This document shows, in pieces, positions 17,982 through 27,332 of a stretch of 64,000 nucleotides of DNA; positions within the stretch are counted from its first letter, which is position 1, and every line of letters starts with the position of its first letter. The stretch lies in assembly GCA_027484985.1 (NCBI GenBank), contig JAIXRW010000029.1, positions 32,746 through 96,745 of the forward strand, read 5' to 3'. The notes beneath the pieces were generated by a model that worked only from the letters and a program-made list of their open reading frames with translations, had not been told where the DNA came from and did no database searches. Origin of the DNA: Rhodobacter sp. GTDB lineage: Bacteria; Pseudomonadota; Alphaproteobacteria; Rhodobacterales; Rhodobacteraceae. A program made the translations under genes and the position numbers.

Positions 17982-19093
17982 CAGGGAGCGATCCTTCCTT
18001 CGGTAGCCGGATCGAAGGCCACCGCCTTTTCCATGTTGACCGCAAATTCATAGATTTGCCCGGCCGACACTGCCGCATCCGCCCGCATGCGCGCAATGGC
18101 ATCGCGCCCGCCCAAGGTCATGGTCACGAAAGTGTCCGAACCCGCAGGTTCGGTTACGGTGACACGGTTCGCCAAGGGCTGGATATTGCCAGATTTGCGG
18201 TCGGCCCCTTCGGGATCGGTAATCGCCTCGGGCCGGATCCCGAGCAGGATGTCGCGCCCGTCCCATGCCGCAAGATTGGCTTGGGAAAAGCGCAACAGGC
18301 GCGGCGCCCCATCGGCATCGGTCAGCGCGGCATGGGGCACACCATCCACCAGCTTTACCCGTGCGGGGATGATGTTCATGGCGGGGCTGCCCATGAAGGT
18401 CGCCACGAACAGATTGGCGGGCGTGTCGTAAATCTCTTTCGGGGTGCCCAGTTGCTGCACGAAGCCCTTGTTCATCACCGCGATGCGGGTCGAAAGCGTC
18501 ATCGCCTCGATCTGGTCATGGGTGACATAGACGATCGTCGTTTTCAGCTTCTGGTGCAGCTTCTTGATCTCGGTCCGCATATCGACGCGCAGCTTGGCGT
18601 CAAGGTTCGATAGCGGTTCGTCGAACAAAAACACATCGGGGTTGCGCACAAGCGCCCGCCCCATCGCCACGCGCTGGCGCTGCCCGCCCGACAATTGCCC
18701 CGGCTTGCGGTCTAGCAGATGGTCGATCTGCAACAGCTTGGCCACATCGGCCAAAGCGCGGTCCCGCTCGGCCTTGGGCACGCCGTGCATTTCAAGGCCA
18801 AAGGTCATGTTCTGGCCCACCGTCATATTGGGGTAAAGCGCGTAGGACTGGAACACCATGGCGATGTTGCGCTTTGACGGATGCACGCCGTTCACCACGC
18901 GGCCCTTGATGGCAATCTCGCCCGCCGAGATGCCCTCAAGCCCCGCGATCATGTTCAAAAGCGTGGATTTGCCACAGCCCGAAGGACCGACCAGCACAAG
19001 GAACTCGCCTTCCTCTACAGCGATATCGACACGGTGCAGCACTTCGACCTGCCCGTAAGCCTTGGTCACGTTGCGGATATCGAGAAAGCCCAT
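17981..19093 (-). CDS. Sugar ABC transporter ATP-binding protein (UgpC/MalK type)
   Basis: A 370-residue CUT1-type ATPase. The Walker A is [12 protein letters not shown], the signature [19 protein letters not shown], Walker [17 protein letters not shown], and the switch His is in [16 protein letters not shown]. After residue 235 is the regulatory OB-fold (TOBE) region with [14 protein letters not shown] and LLGIRPEAI. It energises the two permeases encoded upstream. It begins 86 bases after the second permease gene, behind a double hairpin (19121-19168), and is followed by two GMC genes. Such ATPases can serve several CUT1 importers. Confidence 0.94.
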   Translation of the reverse strand: MGFLDIRNVTKAYGQVEVLHRVDIAVEEGEFLVLVGPSGCGKSTLLNMIAGLEGISAGEIAIKGRVVNGVHPSKRNIAMVFQSYALYPNMTVGQNMTFGLEMHGVPKAERDRALADVAKLLQIDHLLDRKPGQLSGGQRQRVAMGRALVRNPDVFLFDEPLSNLDAKLRVDMRTEIKKLHQKLKTTIVYVTHDQIEAMTLSTRIAVMNKGFVQQLGTPKEIYDTPANLFVATFMGSPAMNIIPARVKLVDGVPHAALTDADGAPRLLRFSQANLAAWDGRDILLGIRPEAITDPEGADRKSGNIQPLANRVTVTEPAGSDTFVTMTLGGRDAIARMRADAAVSAGQIYEFAVNMEKAVAFDPATEGRIAP

Positions 19094-19120
19094 GGCTTAC
19101 CTCCGGCCTGTTGGTTTGAC

Positions 19121-19168
19121 GCCAAGAATTTTCGAAAATTCTTGGCAAAATTCTTCGAAGAATTTTGC
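19121..19168 (-). promoter_or_regulatory. Tandem double hairpin between permease and ATPase genes
   Basis: Two back-to-back palindromes fill the gap between the second permease gene and the ATPase gene. Positions 19121-19146 are a perfect 26-base palindrome with AAGAATTTT/AAAATTCTT arms. Positions 19145-19168 are a perfect 24-base palindrome with CAAAATTCTT/AAGAATTTTG arms. They share two bases. Because arms of the two stems are nearly the same sequence, arms of one can also pair with arms of the other. No T-run follows, so an intra-operon stabiliser or partial attenuator is more likely than a terminator. Confidence 0.7.
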
Positions 19169-19179
19169 GGCGACTGCGG

Positions 19180-20061
19180 TCATCCCTTGACACTCCCCGC
19201 CATCAGCCCGCGCACGAAATAGCGGCCCGCGACGAAATAGACGAACAGGGTGGGCAGCGCGGCAAGGATCGCGCCCGCGAAGTGGACGTTGTATTCTTTC
19301 ACCCCTGTCGAGGACTGGACAAGGTTGTTCAAGGCCACCGTCATCGGCTGGCTGGTGCCGCCAAAGGACGCGCCGAACAGGAAATCATTCCAGATATTGG
19401 TAAATTGCCAGATCACCGAAACCACCGCGATGGGCCCCGAGACGGGCAGCAGGATACGCCAGAAAATCTGGAAAAACCCCGCCCCGTCGATCTGCGCCGC
19501 GCGCACCAGTTCGGTCGGAAAGGCGGCATAGTAGTTGCGGAAGTAAAGCGTGGTGAACCCGATGCCATAGACCACATGCACCAGCACCAGCCCCGGCACG
19601 GTTCCGGCCAGCCCCAGCTTGCCCAGCACCATCGCCATCGGGATAAGAACGATCTGGAACGGGATGAAGCAGGAAAACAGCATCAGCCCGAACACCCATG
19701 TATCGCCGCGAAAGCGCCATTTGGTCAGCACGTAACCGTTCAGCGCCCCCACGATGGTGGAAATGGCCACCGCAGGCACCACCATCAGGATCGAGTTCAG
19801 GAAATAGGGCTTCAACCCCGTCGGCTCGACCCCGATCTGCGCGGTGGACCATGCCGAACGCCACGGGTCCAGCGTCCAGACCTGCGGCAGCGCCATCATG
19901 TTGCCGCCCGTGATCTCGGCCAAGGGTTTCACCGAATTGATGCCCATCACGTAAAGCGGCAGCAGGTAGAACAGCGCGAACAGCAGCAGCAGCAGGTAGA
20001 TGAACACCCGCGCAATGCGGCCCATGCTGACGGCGGTATCCTGCGTGACGGCAGCCATCAC
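19180..20061 (-). CDS. Carbohydrate ABC transporter permease (MalG-like)
   Basis: A 293-residue inner-membrane protein with about six hydrophobic segments, the first at residues 17-40 (VFIYLLLLLFALFYLLPLYV). The coupling loop EAA-type motif reads NYYAAFPTELVRAAQIDGAG, as in the MalG branch of CUT1 permeases. It pairs with the permease encoded upstream to form the channel for a sugar or polyol. The start overlaps the upstream permease stop by four bases. The upstream MM start is ambiguous by one codon. Substrate specificity cannot be read. Confidence 0.93.
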   Translation of the reverse strand: MMAAVTQDTAVSMGRIARVFIYLLLLLFALFYLLPLYVMGINSVKPLAEITGGNMMALPQVWTLDPWRSAWSTAQIGVEPTGLKPYFLNSILMVVPAVAISTIVGALNGYVLTKWRFRGDTWVFGLMLFSCFIPFQIVLIPMAMVLGKLGLAGTVPGLVLVHVVYGIGFTTLYFRNYYAAFPTELVRAAQIDGAGFFQIFWRILLPVSGPIAVVSVIWQFTNIWNDFLFGASFGGTSQPMTVALNNLVQSSTGVKEYNVHFAGAILAALPTLFVYFVAGRYFVRGLMAGSVKG

Positions 20062-20945
20062 TTCTTCTCCTTCAGCTCGGCGTAAAGATAGGGGACCATG
20101 ATCGCGGCAATCGTCATCAGCATGATCACGGCGGATGAGGCCCCGATCCCCATCTGGTTACGGGTGAAGGTGTAGGAATACATGAAGGTCGCGGGCATCT
20201 CGGTCGCCCGTCCCGGCCCGCCCCCCGTGAGGGCGACGACAAGGTCATAGGATTTGATGGCCAAATGGCTCAGGATCACGAAGGCCGACAGGAACGCAGG
20301 CCGCAGCAGCGGAATGACGATGCGGCGGTAAAGCTGCCAGTTCGACGCCCCATCGATCTGCGCGGCCTTCAAAATCTCGTTGTCGATCCCGCGCAATCCG
20401 GCCAGAAACATCGCCATGACGAAACCGGATGTCTGCCAGACCGCGGCGATGACGATCGTATAGATCGCCATGTCGCCATCCTTGATCCAGGTGAAGGAAA
20501 AACTCTCCCACCCCCACAGATGCATGACCTTTTCCAGCCCGATGCCGGGGTCGAGGAACCATTTCCACGCCGTTCCCGTGACGATGAAGGACAGCGCCAT
20601 GGGATACAGGTAGATGGGGCGCAACACCCCCTCGCCCCGTATCTTCTGGTCAAGAAAGATCGCCAGCGCCAAGCCCACGGCGGTGCAGATGATGATGTAG
20701 AGGCTGGCGAAGATCGCGATATTGACGATCGCGGTATTCCACGCGGGCAAGGCCCACAGCTTCTGGTAATTCAGCCAGCCCACGAAATTGTAGCTGGGCA
20801 GCATCTTCGATCCGGTAAAGGACAAAAGCACGGTAAAGGCGATGAAGCCGTAAACGAAGAGCAGCGTCACGGCGAAGGACGGGGCCAGCACCAGCTTGGG
20901 CAGCCAGTCCTGCAATCGCGTGCGGAAATCGGGTGCGGTGGACAT
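20058..20945 (-). CDS. Carbohydrate ABC transporter permease (MalF-like)
   Basis: A 295-residue inner-membrane permease when started at MSTAPDFRTRLQDWLPKL (20945). The frame is open further upstream but that part runs through the hairpin region and is not coding. About six transmembrane segments are seen, the first at VLAPSFAVTLLFVYGFIAFT. The coupling motif is LRGIDNEILKAAQIDGASNW. The conserved GPGRATEMPATFMY segment near the C-terminus is typical of the CUT1 MalF-like branch. It lies between the binding-protein gene (112 bases upstream, with three stem-loops between) and the MalG-like permease gene. Confidence 0.93.
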   Translation of the reverse strand: MSTAPDFRTRLQDWLPKLVLAPSFAVTLLFVYGFIAFTVLLSFTGSKMLPSYNFVGWLNYQKLWALPAWNTAIVNIAIFASLYIIICTAVGLALAIFLDQKIRGEGVLRPIYLYPMALSFIVTGTAWKWFLDPGIGLEKVMHLWGWESFSFTWIKDGDMAIYTIVIAAVWQTSGFVMAMFLAGLRGIDNEILKAAQIDGASNWQLYRRIVIPLLRPAFLSAFVILSHLAIKSYDLVVALTGGGPGRATEMPATFMYSYTFTRNQMGIGASSAVIMLMTIAAIMVPYLYAELKEKK

Positions 20946-20965
20946 TGGCTTTCCAGTCGGTGCAG

Positions 20966-21047
20966 GCAAAAGTTTTTGAAAACTTTTGCAAATTCCTTTC
21001 AAAGGAATTTGCGCGAAAGGTCGGGGGGCGGCGCGATTGCCGCCCCC
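20966..21047 (-). promoter_or_regulatory. Three stem-loops between binding-protein and permease genes
   Basis: Read on the minus strand after the binding-protein stop: a GC-rich stem (arms 21039-21047 and 21024-21032, GGGGGCGGC/GCCGCCCCC, 6-base loop), then a palindrome at 20988-21012 and another at 20966-20989, each with only a central mismatch. The last two share two bases and repeat the layout at 19121-19168 with different sequence. No T-run follows. The position fits stems that protect the 3' end of the binding-protein transcript and lower expression of the permeases, as known for MalE-type operons. Confidence 0.7.
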
Positions 21048-21057
21048 TTTCGTCCGG

Positions 21058-22311
21058 TCACTGCGCGGCGGCGACGGCTTCGGCCAGCGCCTTGGCGGCG
21101 GCGGCGCCATCGGCATATTCGCCGTTGAAGGCCGCCGTGATCACGTCATAGGTCGCGTTCTTCACCGCTGCCGGTGCAGCATGGCCATGCGCCATCGACC
21201 CGTAAAGCGTGCTGTTGGTATTGGCTTCGGCAAGGTCCGCCATGCCCTTTTTGCCACAATCGTCAAAGGCGTCGTTGGGCACATCGGTGCGGGCCGGAAC
21301 CGACCCTTTCACCACGTTGAAGGCCGACTGGAACGCGGGGTCCATGATCGCCTTGGCCATGTTGACCTGCGCTTCCTGCTTGGCCGCATCGGTCTGGTTG
21401 AACATGGCGAACTGGTCCGAGTTGAACGTGACCGACCCTTGGGTGCCAGGGAAGCGGATGCAGACGAAATCGGTGCCCGGCTTCTTGCCCGCCTTCAGGA
21501 ATTCGCCCTTGGCCCAGTCGCCCATCATCTGCATGCCCGCCTCGCCATTGATCACCATGGCCGAAGCAAGGTTCCAGTCACGACCCGAGAAGTTATCGTC
21601 CACATAGGACCGCAGCTTGATCAGGTGATCGAAAGCGGTCGCCATTTGCTCGCCGCCCAGCGCCGCGGGGTCAAGGTCGATGAACGCCTTCTGGTAGAAA
21701 TCGCCACCCATCGACAGCACGATCCCGTCGAACACGGTTGCTTCCTGCCACGGCTGGCCCCCATGGGCGAGCGGGGTGATCCCGTTTTCTTTCATCTTGT
21801 CCAGCACGGCGACCAGTTCGTCCCAGGTGGTCGGCGCGGCAAGGCCGGTGGCATCAAGGGCGGCTTTGTTGATCCAGACCCAGTTGGTCGAATGCACGTT
21901 CACAGGGGCCGCAACCCATTTGCCGTCATAGGTCGAGAATTTCTGCAAGGCTGCGGGAACCACCTTGTCCCAGCCCTCGGCCTGCGCCGTGGCGGTCAGG
22001 TCGGCCAGCGCGCCCTGTTCGGCCCAGTCCTGGATATCAAAGCCCAGCATCTGCACGGCGGTGGGCGGATCGCCCGCAGTGACGCGCGCGCGCAGCGCGG
22101 TCATCGCCGCCTCGCCACCGCCCCCCGCCACAGGCATATCGACCCAGCCGGTGCCGCCCGTGGCAAGGTTGTCCTTTAGCACGTTCAGCGCAGCAGCCTC
22201 GCCGCCGCTGGTCCACCAGTGCAGCACTTCCACATCGGCGGCTTTCGCCAGCGAGGTGGTCATGGCCAGCACGGCAGCGGCCTTGATCATCGTCTTCCAT
22301 CCGGAACGCAT
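21058..22311 (-). CDS. Sugar ABC transporter substrate-binding protein
   Basis: A 417-residue periplasmic protein of the CUT1 binding-protein family. It has a signal peptide ([19 protein letters not shown], cleavage probably before [14 protein letters not shown]). The mature start [17 protein letters not shown] is like glucose/mannose-type binding proteins (GtsA-like). The segment [20 protein letters not shown] is also typical. The ATG at 22311 is chosen for the GGAGG 7 bases upstream. It delivers a sugar to the permeases encoded just downstream. It follows the aldehyde dehydrogenase gene by 47 bases, so no strong separate promoter is expected. Confidence 0.93.
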   Translation of the reverse strand: MRSGWKTMIKAAAVLAMTTSLAKAADVEVLHWWTSGGEAAALNVLKDNLATGGTGWVDMPVAGGGGEAAMTALRARVTAGDPPTAVQMLGFDIQDWAEQGALADLTATAQAEGWDKVVPAALQKFSTYDGKWVAAPVNVHSTNWVWINKAALDATGLAAPTTWDELVAVLDKMKENGITPLAHGGQPWQEATVFDGIVLSMGGDFYQKAFIDLDPAALGGEQMATAFDHLIKLRSYVDDNFSGRDWNLASAMVINGEAGMQMMGDWAKGEFLKAGKKPGTDFVCIRFPGTQGSVTFNSDQFAMFNQTDAAKQEAQVNMAKAIMDPAFQSAFNVVKGSVPARTDVPNDAFDDCGKKGMADLAEANTNSTLYGSMAHGHAAPAAVKNATYDVITAAFNGEYADGAAAAKALAEAVAAAQ

Positions 22312-22358
22312 CGTGTTTCCTCCCATGTTGCGTTTTGCTTGCCGCCTTGCGCTGTTGC

Positions 22359-23888
22359 TCAGCCTTGGCGGGTCTTCACCCAGTTCGCCCGCGTGCGCCC
22401 GATGCGCATCACGACCGACTTGATCTCAAGGAATTCCTCAAGCCCGTAGCGCCCGATCTCGCGCCCCTGACCCGATTGCTTGACCCCGCCGAAGGTGACT
22501 TCGGGAAAGCCGTCCATCCATGTGTTGGTCCAGACGGTGCCCGCCTGCGCGGCCCGCGCAAAGCGCAGGCAGGTATGGACATTCTGGCTCCACACCCCCG
22601 CCGACAGGCCGTAATCGGCATCGTTGCATAGAGCGATGGCCTCGGCCTCCGTGCGGAAGGTCAGCACGGTCAGCACGGGGCCGAACACCTCGTCCCGGGC
22701 GATCGCCATGTCGGGGGTCACGCCCGTCACCACGGTGGGGCGGTAGAATTGCGCGCCAAGGCCCGGCACAGAAAGCGGCCCGCCGCCCAGCACGACCTTT
22801 GCCCCCTCCGCCACCGCGCCCTGCACGTAACCGTCAATCTTCGCGCCATGTTCGGGCGTCACGATGGCCCCGACCTGCGTTTCGGGGTCGAGCGGGTCGC
22901 CGAACGCCACATGGCGCGACAGGGCCACCACCTTGGCCGTGAACGCCTCGGCGATATCCTCGTGCACGATGATCCGGCTGCCGGAATTGCAGCATTGCCC
23001 CACGTTGAAATAGACACCGAACACCACCGCATCGGCGGCGCTGTCCAGATCGGCATCGGGAAAGATCACCTGCGGGTTCTTGCCCCCCAGTTCCAGCGCC
23101 ACCTTCTTCAGGTTATCCGCCGCGATCCGGCTGATCGTCTTGCCCACGGCCGTGGACCCGGTAAAGGTGACCATGTCCACCTGCGCATCTGCCGCCAGCA
23201 CCGCCCCCACTGGCTGGCCATAGCCCAGCACGATATTGACCACCCCCGCCGGCAGCCCCGCCTGATCCAGCAACTCGCCCAGCATCGCCGTGGTCGAGGG
23301 CGTCATTTCCGACGGCTTCACCACACAGGTGCAACCGGCCGCCAGCGCAAAGGGCAGCTTCTGCGACAGGATCCAGAACGGGAAATTCCACGGCGTGATG
23401 ATCGACACCACCCCGATGGGTTCTTTCAGCACCGTGGCCAGCATGTCCGGCCCCAGCCCGTTGAAACTGTCGCCCTCGACCGTCCGCGCCAAGGCGGCGG
23501 CATAGCGCCAAAGGTCGGCAGCCCCGCCCACCTCGCCCCGCGACTGGTTGATCGGCTTGCCCGATTCCAGCGTTTCGATCATGGCAAAGCGGTCCACATT
23601 CGCCTCGATCAGGTCGGCCACGCGCAACAGCACCGCCGCCCGTTCCTTGGCCGCCAGCCGCGACCAGCGCCCGTCATCGAATGCCGCCCGTGCCGCCGCG
23701 ATGGCGGCCTGCGCATCGGCGGCGGTTCCCTTGGCCGAACGGCTGACCACCACTCCGTGCGAGGGCGAGATGCGGTCCGACAGTTCCGCCCCGTCGCGCC
23801 AAGCGCCGCCGATCCAGTGGCGGTTCACCCGCAGTTCGGGAAGCACAACCGCGCTGCGCGGTATCACGGTCATTTCGGTCATGCTCAT
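22359..23888 (-). CDS. Aldehyde dehydrogenase family protein
   Basis: A 509-residue NAD(P)-dependent aldehyde dehydrogenase. Conserved parts are [30 protein letters not shown], the general-base region [12 protein letters not shown] and the catalytic Cys in [11 protein letters not shown]. It resembles betaine-aldehyde or gamma-aminobutyraldehyde dehydrogenases, but the substrate is not certain. It would oxidise an aldehyde, such as a GMC oxidase product, to the acid that the CoA-transferase in the same operon can use. The start overlaps the stop of the enoyl-CoA hydratase gene by four bases. Confidence 0.93.
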   Translation of the reverse strand: MSMTEMTVIPRSAVVLPELRVNRHWIGGAWRDGAELSDRISPSHGVVVSRSAKGTAADAQAAIAAARAAFDDGRWSRLAAKERAAVLLRVADLIEANVDRFAMIETLESGKPINQSRGEVGGAADLWRYAAALARTVEGDSFNGLGPDMLATVLKEPIGVVSIITPWNFPFWILSQKLPFALAAGCTCVVKPSEMTPSTTAMLGELLDQAGLPAGVVNIVLGYGQPVGAVLAADAQVDMVTFTGSTAVGKTISRIAADNLKKVALELGGKNPQVIFPDADLDSAADAVVFGVYFNVGQCCNSGSRIIVHEDIAEAFTAKVVALSRHVAFGDPLDPETQVGAIVTPEHGAKIDGYVQGAVAEGAKVVLGGGPLSVPGLGAQFYRPTVVTGVTPDMAIARDEVFGPVLTVLTFRTEAEAIALCNDADYGLSAGVWSQNVHTCLRFARAAQAGTVWTNTWMDGFPEVTFGGVKQSGQGREIGRYGLEEFLEIKSVVMRIGRTRANWVKTRQG

Positions 23889-24652
23889 ATCCCCGGAAAT
23901 TCGGCTTTGCGCTTTGCGCGAAAGGCGGCCACGCCTTCATCACGGTCGGCGCTTGCGGCAATGGCGGCGCTGCCCAGCGCCTCGATCAGGGCGGCGGCAT
24001 CCTCGCCCCTGCCTGCATGGATCATCGACTTGGTGATCTCGACCGCCCGCGGCGACAGGTCCAGCACCCGCGCGGCAATCGCCTCGGCCGCAGCCCGCGC
24101 ATCCTCGGCCACCTCGGCGGCGAAACCCATGGCAAGCGCACGATCAGCGGTGATGCGCCGCCCGAACAACGCCATTTCCTTGACCACGGCTTCCGGCAGT
24201 AACCGCGCCAGCCGCTGCGACCCCGACCAACCCGGAACGATGCCCACCTGCGCCTCGGGCAGGGCCAGCGTGGCCTTGGGCCCCATCACGCGGATATCGC
24301 AGGCCGCCGCCAGTTCCAGCCCGCCGCCAAAGGCATGCGCCTGCACCACGGCAATCGTCGGCCGCGCCAGCCGCGCCAGACGGTCAAAGATGCGATGCCC
24401 GCCGCGCACCCAATGGCGGGCAAATTCGGCGGGCGTCAGATCGCCCCAACCGTTGATATCGGCCCCCGCGCAGAACGCCTTGGCCTCGGCCGCTGTGACC
24501 AGCACGCAGGCGATATCCGCGCTGCGCTCGATCGTATCGAGATGCCCGGCCAGTTGCGCCAGCATCTCGACGGTAAAGGCATTCAGCTTGGCGGGGTTGT
24601 CCAGCCGCAACTCGGCCACGCGCCCGTTGATGTTGAAATGCACGCGGCTCAT
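23885..24652 (-). CDS. Enoyl-CoA hydratase/isomerase family protein
   Basis: A 255-residue crotonase-fold protein. The start at 24652 overlaps the CoA-transferase stop as ATGA; a start 9 bases upstream is also open. The oxyanion segments CAGADINGWGDL and AHAFGGGLELAAACD are seen, followed by LALPEAQVGIVPGWSGSQRL. Both acidic residues of hydratases (E in GGGLELA and E in LPEAQ) are kept, so hydratase activity is plausible. It acts on an enoyl- or related acyl-CoA made after the CoA-transferase. Its presence in a sugar-uptake operon is unusual. Confidence 0.9.
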   Translation of the reverse strand: MSRVHFNINGRVAELRLDNPAKLNAFTVEMLAQLAGHLDTIERSADIACVLVTAAEAKAFCAGADINGWGDLTPAEFARHWVRGGHRIFDRLARLARPTIAVVQAHAFGGGLELAAACDIRVMGPKATLALPEAQVGIVPGWSGSQRLARLLPEAVVKEMALFGRRITADRALAMGFAAEVAEDARAAAEAIAARVLDLSPRAVEITKSMIHAGRGEDAAALIEALGSAAIAASADRDEGVAAFRAKRKAEFPGI

Positions 24653-26220
24653 GGCGACCACCCCATCGGGCCTTCGGCCAGCAGCGATTTGGGCAGCACT
24701 ACCGCGTTTTCGGCCACCCGCACGCGGCCCCCGCTTGCCGCCACGATATCACGCGCAGGGTCGATCCCCGGCATGATCTCGAACGCGGTCAGCCCGCCCG
24801 CGCCCAGCAGCATCACGCAGCGTTCGGTGACGTAAAGCACCTCTTGCCCCTGTTCCCGCGCCCGTGCGCCGGAAAAGGTGACATGTTCCACCGCCTCGAC
24901 CATCTTGGTGAACTTGCCGGGCGCCTCGACCCGTATCCCGTCCGCCGACAGCGCGATCTTCGCCCCCGCCTCGAACCAGCCGGAAAACACGACCTTCCGC
25001 GCATGGGCGGTGATATCGACGAACCCGCCACATCCCGCCGTCAGATACGGCTTTTTCCCCAGTTTCGACACATTGACATTGCCTTCCACATCGACCTCGA
25101 GGAAGGACAGGAACGTCAGATCGAAACCGCCGCCCTGAAAATAGATGAACTGCTGGGGCGACGGCACGAAAGCATCGGCATTCGACGCGCAGCCAAAGGC
25201 GAAGCCTGTCAGCGGCATGCCCCCCACCGCGCCCTGTTCGATGGCCCAAGTCACCGCTTCGGGGTGGCCTTCCTCAAGCAAAATGCGCGGCACCATGGCC
25301 GAGATGCCAAAACCCAGATTGGCCGTCATGCCGCGCTTCAGCTCCATCGCGGCGCGGCGGGCGATCACCTTTTCCACCCCGTGCTCGGCCAGCGCAAAGC
25401 TGGACCACGGGCGCATGACCTGTCCGGAAATCGCGGGATCGTAAGGCGTCTCGCAGGTCTGCTTCTGGTCGGGGTCCACCACGACCACATCCACCAGATG
25501 CCCCGGCACGCGCACGTCATGGGGGCGCAAAGACCCCTTTGCCGTCACGCGGGACACTTGCGCGATCACCAGCCCGCCGTGGTTCTTGACACAGATCGCC
25601 TGTTCCAGCCCGCCCAGATAGGCGCCTTCGTGTTCATAGGTCAGATTGCCATGTTCATCGGCTGTGGTCGCCCGCAGGATGCAGACATCCGGCACGATGT
25701 TGGGAAAATGCAGCCATGTCTCACCGCCAAATTCCACCCGCGCCACGATGGGCGCCGCCGCCCCCTTGGTATTCATCGCGCAGCCTTCCCGGATGGGGTC
25801 GACAAAGGTTTGCAAACCCACCTTTGTCAGCACGCCCGCCCGCCGCGCCGCCGCCTCGCGATGCATGTCGAACAGAATACCCGAGGGCACGTTATAGGCC
25901 GGAATACGGTTTTCCGTGACCATCTTCCAGATTTCCGGCATCGGCAGGTTCGACGACCCCGAGGGGTATGACCCCGCGATCACCCGCGCCAAAAGCCCAT
26001 CCTGCGCGATATGGTCGATACCCTTGACGCCATACATGTCGCCCGCTGCAATCGGGTTGATCGAGGTGATCCCGCGCGGATGCCCCTCGACCCGAAAGCG
26101 CGCGCCGATGGCCTCCAGCACCTTGTCGGGACAGCCCAGCGCGGATGAGGATGACACCGTCACAACCGCCCCGTCCGCGATCAGCGCCGCAGCCTGTGCT
26201 GGCGAAACAACCTTAGACAT
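24649..26220 (-). CDS. Acyl-CoA:acetate/3-ketoacid CoA-transferase (fused alpha-beta type)
   Basis: A 523-residue family I CoA-transferase with both halves fused, as in propionate CoA-transferase and YdiF. The catalytic Glu is expected in the motif WAIEQGAVGGMPLTG, matching the E-x-G-x-x-G of the family. Other conserved parts are PIREGCAMNTKGAAAP and LGFGISAMVPRIL. The enzyme moves CoA from acetyl-CoA or succinyl-CoA to a short acid. It is the first gene of the long operon and lies about 95 bases behind a promoter with two operator-like elements. The start MSKVVSPAQ (26220) is chosen; a GTG three codons upstream is an alternative. Confidence 0.92.
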   Translation of the reverse strand: MSKVVSPAQAAALIADGAVVTVSSSSALGCPDKVLEAIGARFRVEGHPRGITSINPIAAGDMYGVKGIDHIAQDGLLARVIAGSYPSGSSNLPMPEIWKMVTENRIPAYNVPSGILFDMHREAAARRAGVLTKVGLQTFVDPIREGCAMNTKGAAAPIVARVEFGGETWLHFPNIVPDVCILRATTADEHGNLTYEHEGAYLGGLEQAICVKNHGGLVIAQVSRVTAKGSLRPHDVRVPGHLVDVVVVDPDQKQTCETPYDPAISGQVMRPWSSFALAEHGVEKVIARRAAMELKRGMTANLGFGISAMVPRILLEEGHPEAVTWAIEQGAVGGMPLTGFAFGCASNADAFVPSPQQFIYFQGGGFDLTFLSFLEVDVEGNVNVSKLGKKPYLTAGCGGFVDITAHARKVVFSGWFEAGAKIALSADGIRVEAPGKFTKMVEAVEHVTFSGARAREQGQEVLYVTERCVMLLGAGGLTAFEIMPGIDPARDIVAASGGRVRVAENAVVLPKSLLAEGPMGWSP

Positions 26221-26307
26221 CCGCGCCACATACCCCCCGTGCAGGCACAGCCCGACAGGTGCGGCAAATCACGGATTTGCACGCCAGCCTGCTCCGATTC
26301 CCGATTT

Positions 26308-26351
26308 AGGATCGTTCCAATGATTTACTGGAACGATCCATAATCTGTCAA
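26308..26351 (-). promoter_or_regulatory. Promoter with paired TGGA-N4-TCCA operator elements (CoA-transferase operon)
   Basis: On the minus strand TTGACA (26346-26351) is followed by an 18-base spacer and TAAATC (26322-26327). TGGATCGTTCCA lies in the spacer and its reverse complement-like partner overlaps 26308-26319, giving a 10-base perfect inverted repeat (26309-26318 with 26330-26339). The two elements are 21 bases apart centre to centre, that is on the same helix face. The layout suggests repression. A closely similar promoter is at 30603-30649. Confidence 0.75.
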
Positions 26352-26384
26352 CCGAAAGAAATGCTCCGAAAAAGGGAAAAAGGA

Positions 26385-27332
26385 TCAGGGGGTTGGAACC
26401 AGCGGCGGCAGGTCCGCCAGCGTCTGTTTCGACGCCAGCGCCCCGTAATGGCGCAACACGGCAGCGGCCATCATCTGCCCCGCCTGCACCGCCGAAGCGC
26501 CGCCCTGCCCCGTCACGCGCGCGGCAAGGTAGCCTGCATTGAACGCATCGCCCGCGCCTGTCGTATCGACGATGCCCGCAACCTCGGGCGTGGGAACAGG
26601 CAGGCTTTCGCCCCCCGCCCAATGCAGCACGGGCCCTGCCCCGTCTTTCACCACCACTTCGCCCACGCCACAGCCCGCCATCCGCGCCACGGTCGCCCCT
26701 GCGTCCGCATCCCCGAAATGCTGCCGCTCGTCATCAAGGCTGGGCAGCGCGATGTCGGTCAATTCCAGCATCCGGCTGACCACCGCCCGCATTTCATCGG
26801 CCGACGGCCAAAGACGCAGGCGGATATTGGGGTCGAATGACACCACCCCGCCCCGCGCCCTATAATTTGCCAGCACGGCAAACAACCCCTCGCGCGCCGC
26901 GGGCGACAGGATGGCCAGGGTGATCCCCGACAAATGCGCCAGCCCCACCCCATCCAACGCCGCCGCCAGCGCCGCCCGGTCATCGGCCAGATGCCGCGCG
27001 GCCGAGGTTTCGCGCCAGTAATGGAAACCGCGCTCGACCCCGTTCAACTCGATCATGTAAAGCCCCATGCGGCGGGCCGGATCGCGGGTTATGCCGTCCA
27101 CGGCCAAACCGTCCGCCGCCATTCCGGCGACAAAGGCATCCGACAGGCTGTCATCGCCCACCCGTGTGACCAGCCCCACCTCTGCCGCTGGCCCCAGCCA
27201 TTGCGCCATGTGCCACGCGGTGTTGTACGTATCGCCCGCAAAACCGCGCCGGTATAGCCCATCGCCCACTGGGGCCATTTCCACCATCGCCTCGCCGATG
27301 GCCCGCACCGACCGCGTCGTGATCCGTTTCAT
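26385..27332 (-). CDS. kdgK: 2-keto-3-deoxygluconate kinase-like PfkB-family sugar kinase
   Basis: A 315-residue ribokinase-fold kinase. It has the N-terminal segment IGEAMVEMAPVGDGLYRRGF and GDTYNTAWHMAQ, typical of KDG kinases, and the ATP-site anion-hole DTTGAGDAFNAGYLA with the catalytic Asp. It should phosphorylate 2-keto-3-deoxygluconate to KDPG, which enters the Entner-Doudoroff pathway. The start overlaps the flavoprotein stop by four bases. Its place after a Gfo/Idh dehydrogenase and a flavoprotein suggests that the oxidised sugar ends as KDG. Related 2-keto sugar kinases are possible, so the specificity is inferred. Confidence 0.85.
   Translation of the reverse strand: MKRITTRSVRAIGEAMVEMAPVGDGLYRRGFAGDTYNTAWHMAQWLGPAAEVGLVTRVGDDSLSDAFVAGMAADGLAVDGITRDPARRMGLYMIELNGVERGFHYWRETSAARHLADDRAALAAALDGVGLAHLSGITLAILSPAAREGLFAVLANYRARGGVVSFDPNIRLRLWPSADEMRAVVSRMLELTDIALPSLDDERQHFGDADAGATVARMAGCGVGEVVVKDGAGPVLHWAGGESLPVPTPEVAGIVDTTGAGDAFNAGYLAARVTGQGGASAVQAGQMMAAAVLRHYGALASKQTLADLPPLVPTP

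Noticed and set aside
26221..26300. Possible terminator after the KDG kinase
   Set aside because: No stem with a T-run; the only strong inverted repeat there overlaps a promoter and fits an operator.
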